In this document: piece by piece, positions 4,481-6,823 of the stretch | How positions within the stretch are numbered: the first letter of the stretch is position 1 | Layout: each line of letters starts with the position of its first letter | NCBI GenBank assembly: GCA_002429965.1 | Contig: DJBG01000094.1 | Location: forward strand, 31,265 to 38,087 | From: Hungatella sp. UBA5982 | GTDB lineage: Bacteria; Bacillota; Clostridia; Lachnospirales; Lachnospiraceae | Direction of reading: 5' to 3' | DNA length: 6,823 nt | Position numbers and translations under genes: made by a program | Notes under the pieces: generated by a model | The model's database searches: none | What the model was told of the DNA's origin: nothing | What the model saw: the letters and a program-made list of their open reading frames with translations, nothing else

Positions 4481-5665
4481 ATGAGTAAATTATCCAAAGA
4501 AGAATTTCAGGCGTACTTAATGCAGATCCGCGAGCTGGCAGAAGGTCCGCTGGAGGAGATCCAGAAGGAAGTGGAAGTCACCAACAAATTCCCCCAGGAA
4601 TTTTATGATCTGGCTATTAAGAATGATTTATACCGCTGTTCGCTGCCGGTAGAATTCGGCGGCTACGGTTTATCCGAACTGGATATCCTTAAAGTACAGG
4701 AGGAATTTTCCAGAGGGCCAGGGGGCATGAGAATGCATCTCCACTATGCAATGGATTTAAACTGGAGAATCTTAGATGACTACGGCAATGAGGAACTGAA
4801 AGCAGAATATATGGACAAATTTCAGGATAAATCCGTATTTACCTGCTTCGCGCTGACAGAAGCAACCGGAGGAACAGGCGCTGATTTACATACCATGGCC
4901 GTAAAAGACGGTGACTCCTATGTATTAAACGGAGAAAAAACACTCATCTCCCACACGGACTGCTGTGAATTTGCTTATGTCATCGCAGTCACCAACCCGG
5001 ATTCTAAGAAAGATGACAGGCTGTCCGCATTCTTCGTACCAATGGATGCACCGGGATTTGAAGTTATCAACATGCCTCATATGATGGGCTGCCGGGGAGC
5101 CGGACATGGAGAGCTTAAATTCACTGATTGCAGAATTGACAAGAAATACTTATTAGGCAAAGAGGGCCAGGGTCTTGAAATTGCAATGCATTCCTTATCC
5201 GTTTCCCGTGCACACATTGCAGCAAGTAATCTGGGCATGGCACAGAGAATGCTGGAACTGTCTCTCCAGTATGCAGCTGACCGTGTAACCTTTGGCAAAC
5301 CAATCGGTACCCGTCAGGCCATCCGCTGCAAGATTGCTGATATGTCCATGATGGTACACGCACTTCGCTGTATGGTTTATGACTTTGCAAAATCTTACGA
5401 AGAAAACCCGACCGGCGAGTACATCGAAGAAAAAGCAGCCATGTGTAAGCTTTTCAGCATTGACACCACCAGAAAAGTCAGTGATGAAATGCTTGAGATC
5501 TTCGGCGGTGTTGGCTACTTTGAGGATTGCAAATATGGTCCGGTGGAACGTCTTTACCGTGACTGCCGCGCTATGTGGTTAGAAGAAGGGGCTCCTACCG
5601 TACAGCGTATTACCATCTCAAAAAACACCATCAAGCATGGGGCTAAGATGGAATATATCATTTAA
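4481..5665 (+). CDS. Acyl-CoA dehydrogenase family flavoprotein
   Basis: A 394-residue protein of normal length for the acyl-CoA dehydrogenase family: FAD enzymes that interconvert acyl-CoA and 2-enoyl-CoA, usually with electron-transferring flavoprotein. CFALTEATGGTGAD (122-135) corresponds to the first family signature, RVTFGKPIGTRQAI (268-281) to the FAD-contact region, and EIFGGVGYF (339-347) with GPVERLYRDCRAMWLEEG (353-370) to the second signature. Glu369 in LEEG aligns with the catalytic base of the SCAD/MCAD type (family form YEGT). I start at ATG 4481, 7 nt after AGGAGG (4468-4473); ATG 4475 is too close. The FldA/HadA-type CoA-transferase 71 nt downstream suggests it works as an enoyl-CoA reductase in reductive amino-acid or aryl-acid fermentation, or as a CaiA-like reductase; the substrate is unknown. 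Confidence 0.9.
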   Translation: MSKLSKEEFQAYLMQIRELAEGPLEEIQKEVEVTNKFPQEFYDLAIKNDLYRCSLPVEFGGYGLSELDILKVQEEFSRGPGGMRMHLHYAMDLNWRILDDYGNEELKAEYMDKFQDKSVFTCFALTEATGGTGADLHTMAVKDGDSYVLNGEKTLISHTDCCEFAYVIAVTNPDSKKDDRLSAFFVPMDAPGFEVINMPHMMGCRGAGHGELKFTDCRIDKKYLLGKEGQGLEIAMHSLSVSRAHIAASNLGMAQRMLELSLQYAADRVTFGKPIGTRQAIRCKIADMSMMVHALRCMVYDFAKSYEENPTGEYIEEKAAMCKLFSIDTTRKVSDEMLEIFGGVGYFEDCKYGPVERLYRDCRAMWLEEGAPTVQRITISKNTIKHGAKMEYII

Positions 5666-5680
5666 TATTGGTTTGACTTG

Positions 5681-5713
5681 GGGTCATCAGGTTCGGTCTG
5701 GACCTAATGACCC
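5681..5713 (+). other. Intercistronic hairpin between dehydrogenase and CoA-transferase
   Basis: GGGTCAT (5681-5687) pairs with ATGACCC (5707-5713); after a C-A mismatch, AGGTTC (5689-5694) pairs with GGACCT (5700-5705) with one G-U pair around a 5-nt loop. The sequence after it, TGTTTATG, is a poor U-tract. It probably acts as a partial terminator or mRNA-stabilising/processing element that sets the ratio of the two proteins, not as a full operon end. Confidence 0.5.
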
Positions 5714-5736
5714 TGTTTATGTAAAGGAGGAGAATG

Positions 5737-6823
5737 ATGAAACCATTAGAAGGAGTAAAAGTAGTTGACTTAACCACCTATTTAGCAGCCCCCACCACAG
5801 CACGTGTTCTTGGAGAATGGGGAGCCGACTGCATCAAGATCGAGTCTGCCAAAGGAGATCCGGCCAGAACACAGGGGGCTGTGTTCAACATGCCCTATGA
5901 AGACGATGAAAATCTGGCATTTGATGTAGCGAATATGAACAAACGGTTCATTACCCTGGACTTAAGGTCAGAAAAGGGAATTGAAATTGCATATAAACTT
6001 TTTGGAGAAGCGGACGTTTTTGTTACCAATACCAGAACAAAGTCCTTAAAAAAGCTGGGGCTTGACTACGACACCTTAAAAGAGAAGTTTCCAAGACTGA
6101 TCTTTGCACAGGTTCTGGGCTATGGAGAAAACGGGCCGGAAAAAGACACCGCAGGCTTTGATGTCACTTGCTACATGGCAAGAGGGGGTGTATTCGGTAC
6201 TACCGTAAACAGGGGCGATGCGCCCATGATCCCCACCAACGGTTTTGGTGATTTTCAGGTAGCCTTAGGACTTGCATCCGGAATCTGTGCAGCTCTCTAC
6301 GCCCGGGAAAAATCAGGTGAAGGCGACAAGGTCACGGTAGGCCTTCACCATGCTGCGGTATATGCACTGAGCACGGGAGTCATCTCCGCCCAATACGGAA
6401 ACCAGTATCCCAAGAGCCGGAAGGAAGTCCCCAATCCATTCAATAACGTATACCGCACTAGCGACCAGAAGTGGGTGGTAATCTGCTGTCCGGAGTATGA
6501 CCGGGATTATGAAAAAATCATGACCCTCCTTGGCAGACCGGACATGGTGGGAAATGAACGTTATATGAAATGTGCCCAGGTAAATGCCAACAACTTAAAC
6601 CATGAAGTCATCGACATCCTGGATGAAGCCACCAGCACATTCACAAGAAAAGAACTCCTTTCCATGTTCAAAGAAAACGATCTGGCTTGTGAAGCAGCAT
6701 ACGAGCCCCTTGATATGTATGACGACGAACAGGTTTGGGCCAATAACATCATTGCAAAGATACCCTATCCTTCCGGAGAACGTTACATGCCAACAAACCC
6801 TGTGAATTTCAGTTCCCTGGGCG
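5737..6823 (+). CDS. Type III (CaiB/FldA-like) CoA-transferase, 3' end beyond window
   Basis: The frame is open from ATG 5737 to the window edge (362 codons; family members are about 400, so little is missing). ATG 5737 is 6 nt after AGGAGG (5725-5730); ATG 5734 directly before it is an alternative. The N-terminus LEGVKVVDLTTYLAAPTTAR (residues 4-23) and GEWGADCIKIESAKGDPAR (26-44) are typical of the formyl-CoA transferase/CaiB/BaiF fold. Asp172 in GFGDFQ (169-174) is the expected nucleophile that forms the mixed anhydride with the acid. LGLDYDTLKEKFPRLIFAQV (107-126) and GFDVTCYMARGGVFGT (140-155) resemble my recollection of FldA (cinnamoyl-CoA:phenyllactate CoA-transferase) more than CaiB or BaiF. 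It would activate a carboxylic acid with CoA from another acyl-CoA for the upstream acyl-CoA dehydrogenase. The exact acid is not determined. Confidence 0.9.
   Translation, partial: MKPLEGVKVVDLTTYLAAPTTARVLGEWGADCIKIESAKGDPARTQGAVFNMPYEDDENLAFDVANMNKRFITLDLRSEKGIEIAYKLFGEADVFVTNTRTKSLKKLGLDYDTLKEKFPRLIFAQVLGYGENGPEKDTAGFDVTCYMARGGVFGTTVNRGDAPMIPTNGFGDFQVALGLASGICAALYAREKSGEGDKVTVGLHHAAVYALSTGVISAQYGNQYPKSRKEVPNPFNNVYRTSDQKWVVICCPEYDRDYEKIMTLLGRPDMVGNERYMKCAQVNANNLNHEVIDILDEATSTFTRKELLSMFKENDLACEAAYEPLDMYDDEQVWANNIIAKIPYPSGERYMPTNPVNFSSLG

Noticed and set aside
1..6823. CRISPR array, tRNA/rRNA genes, complete insertion sequence, attachment site
   Set aside because: No regularly spaced repeats, no cloverleaf or rRNA-like sequence, no transposase or integrase coding sequence with terminal repeats were seen on either strand.

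Overview
The window reads as a chromosomal stretch of a low-to-mid GC Firmicute, most likely a Lachnospiraceae-type anaerobe (Clostridium cluster XIVa, e.g. Lacrimispora or Enterocloster relatives). This is inferred from strong AGGAGG ribosome binding sites, clostridial-looking promoters, mixed codon use, and a CoA-transferase that closely resembles the FldA/HadA type used by amino-acid-fermenting clostridia. No sequence search was possible, so the taxonomy is an inference.

Left part (1-1849, + strand): the last 43 codons of a sugar ABC transporter ATPase (RbsA/MglA type), then a 206-nt leader packed with consecutive RNA hairpins, then a complete FGGY-family carbohydrate kinase. This is the end of a sugar uptake and phosphorylation locus whose sugar cannot be named.

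Middle (1850-3830): a 418-nt gap without a convincing gene, holding several inverted repeats and a good rho-independent terminator for minus-strand transcripts. Next comes a minus-strand YkvI-type (LeuT-fold/APC-like) membrane transporter. A 273-nt divergent control region carries nested palindromes, an upstream promoter and a 5'-UTR inverted repeat.

Right part (3831-6823, + strand): a PaaI-type hotdog thioesterase closed by a near-perfect terminator, then a two-gene unit with its own promoter. This unit encodes an acyl-CoA dehydrogenase and a type III (family III) CoA-transferase that runs off the right edge. The pair fits activation of a carboxylic acid by CoA transfer and reduction (or oxidation) of the acyl-CoA, as in reductive amino-acid or aryl-acid fermentation. 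A 2-hydroxyacyl-CoA dehydratase, if present, would lie beyond the window.

The most interesting signal is a shared promoter design. The minus-strand transporter and the plus-strand dehydrogenase operon both have the 11-mer GCCGATTGGAT ending in the -35 box, exactly 18 bp before TATAAT. This suggests a common regulator and that the transporter may supply the substrate or remove the product of the CoA pathway. The second is the stacked-hairpin leader in front of the kinase. I found no unambiguous novel defence or mobile system.
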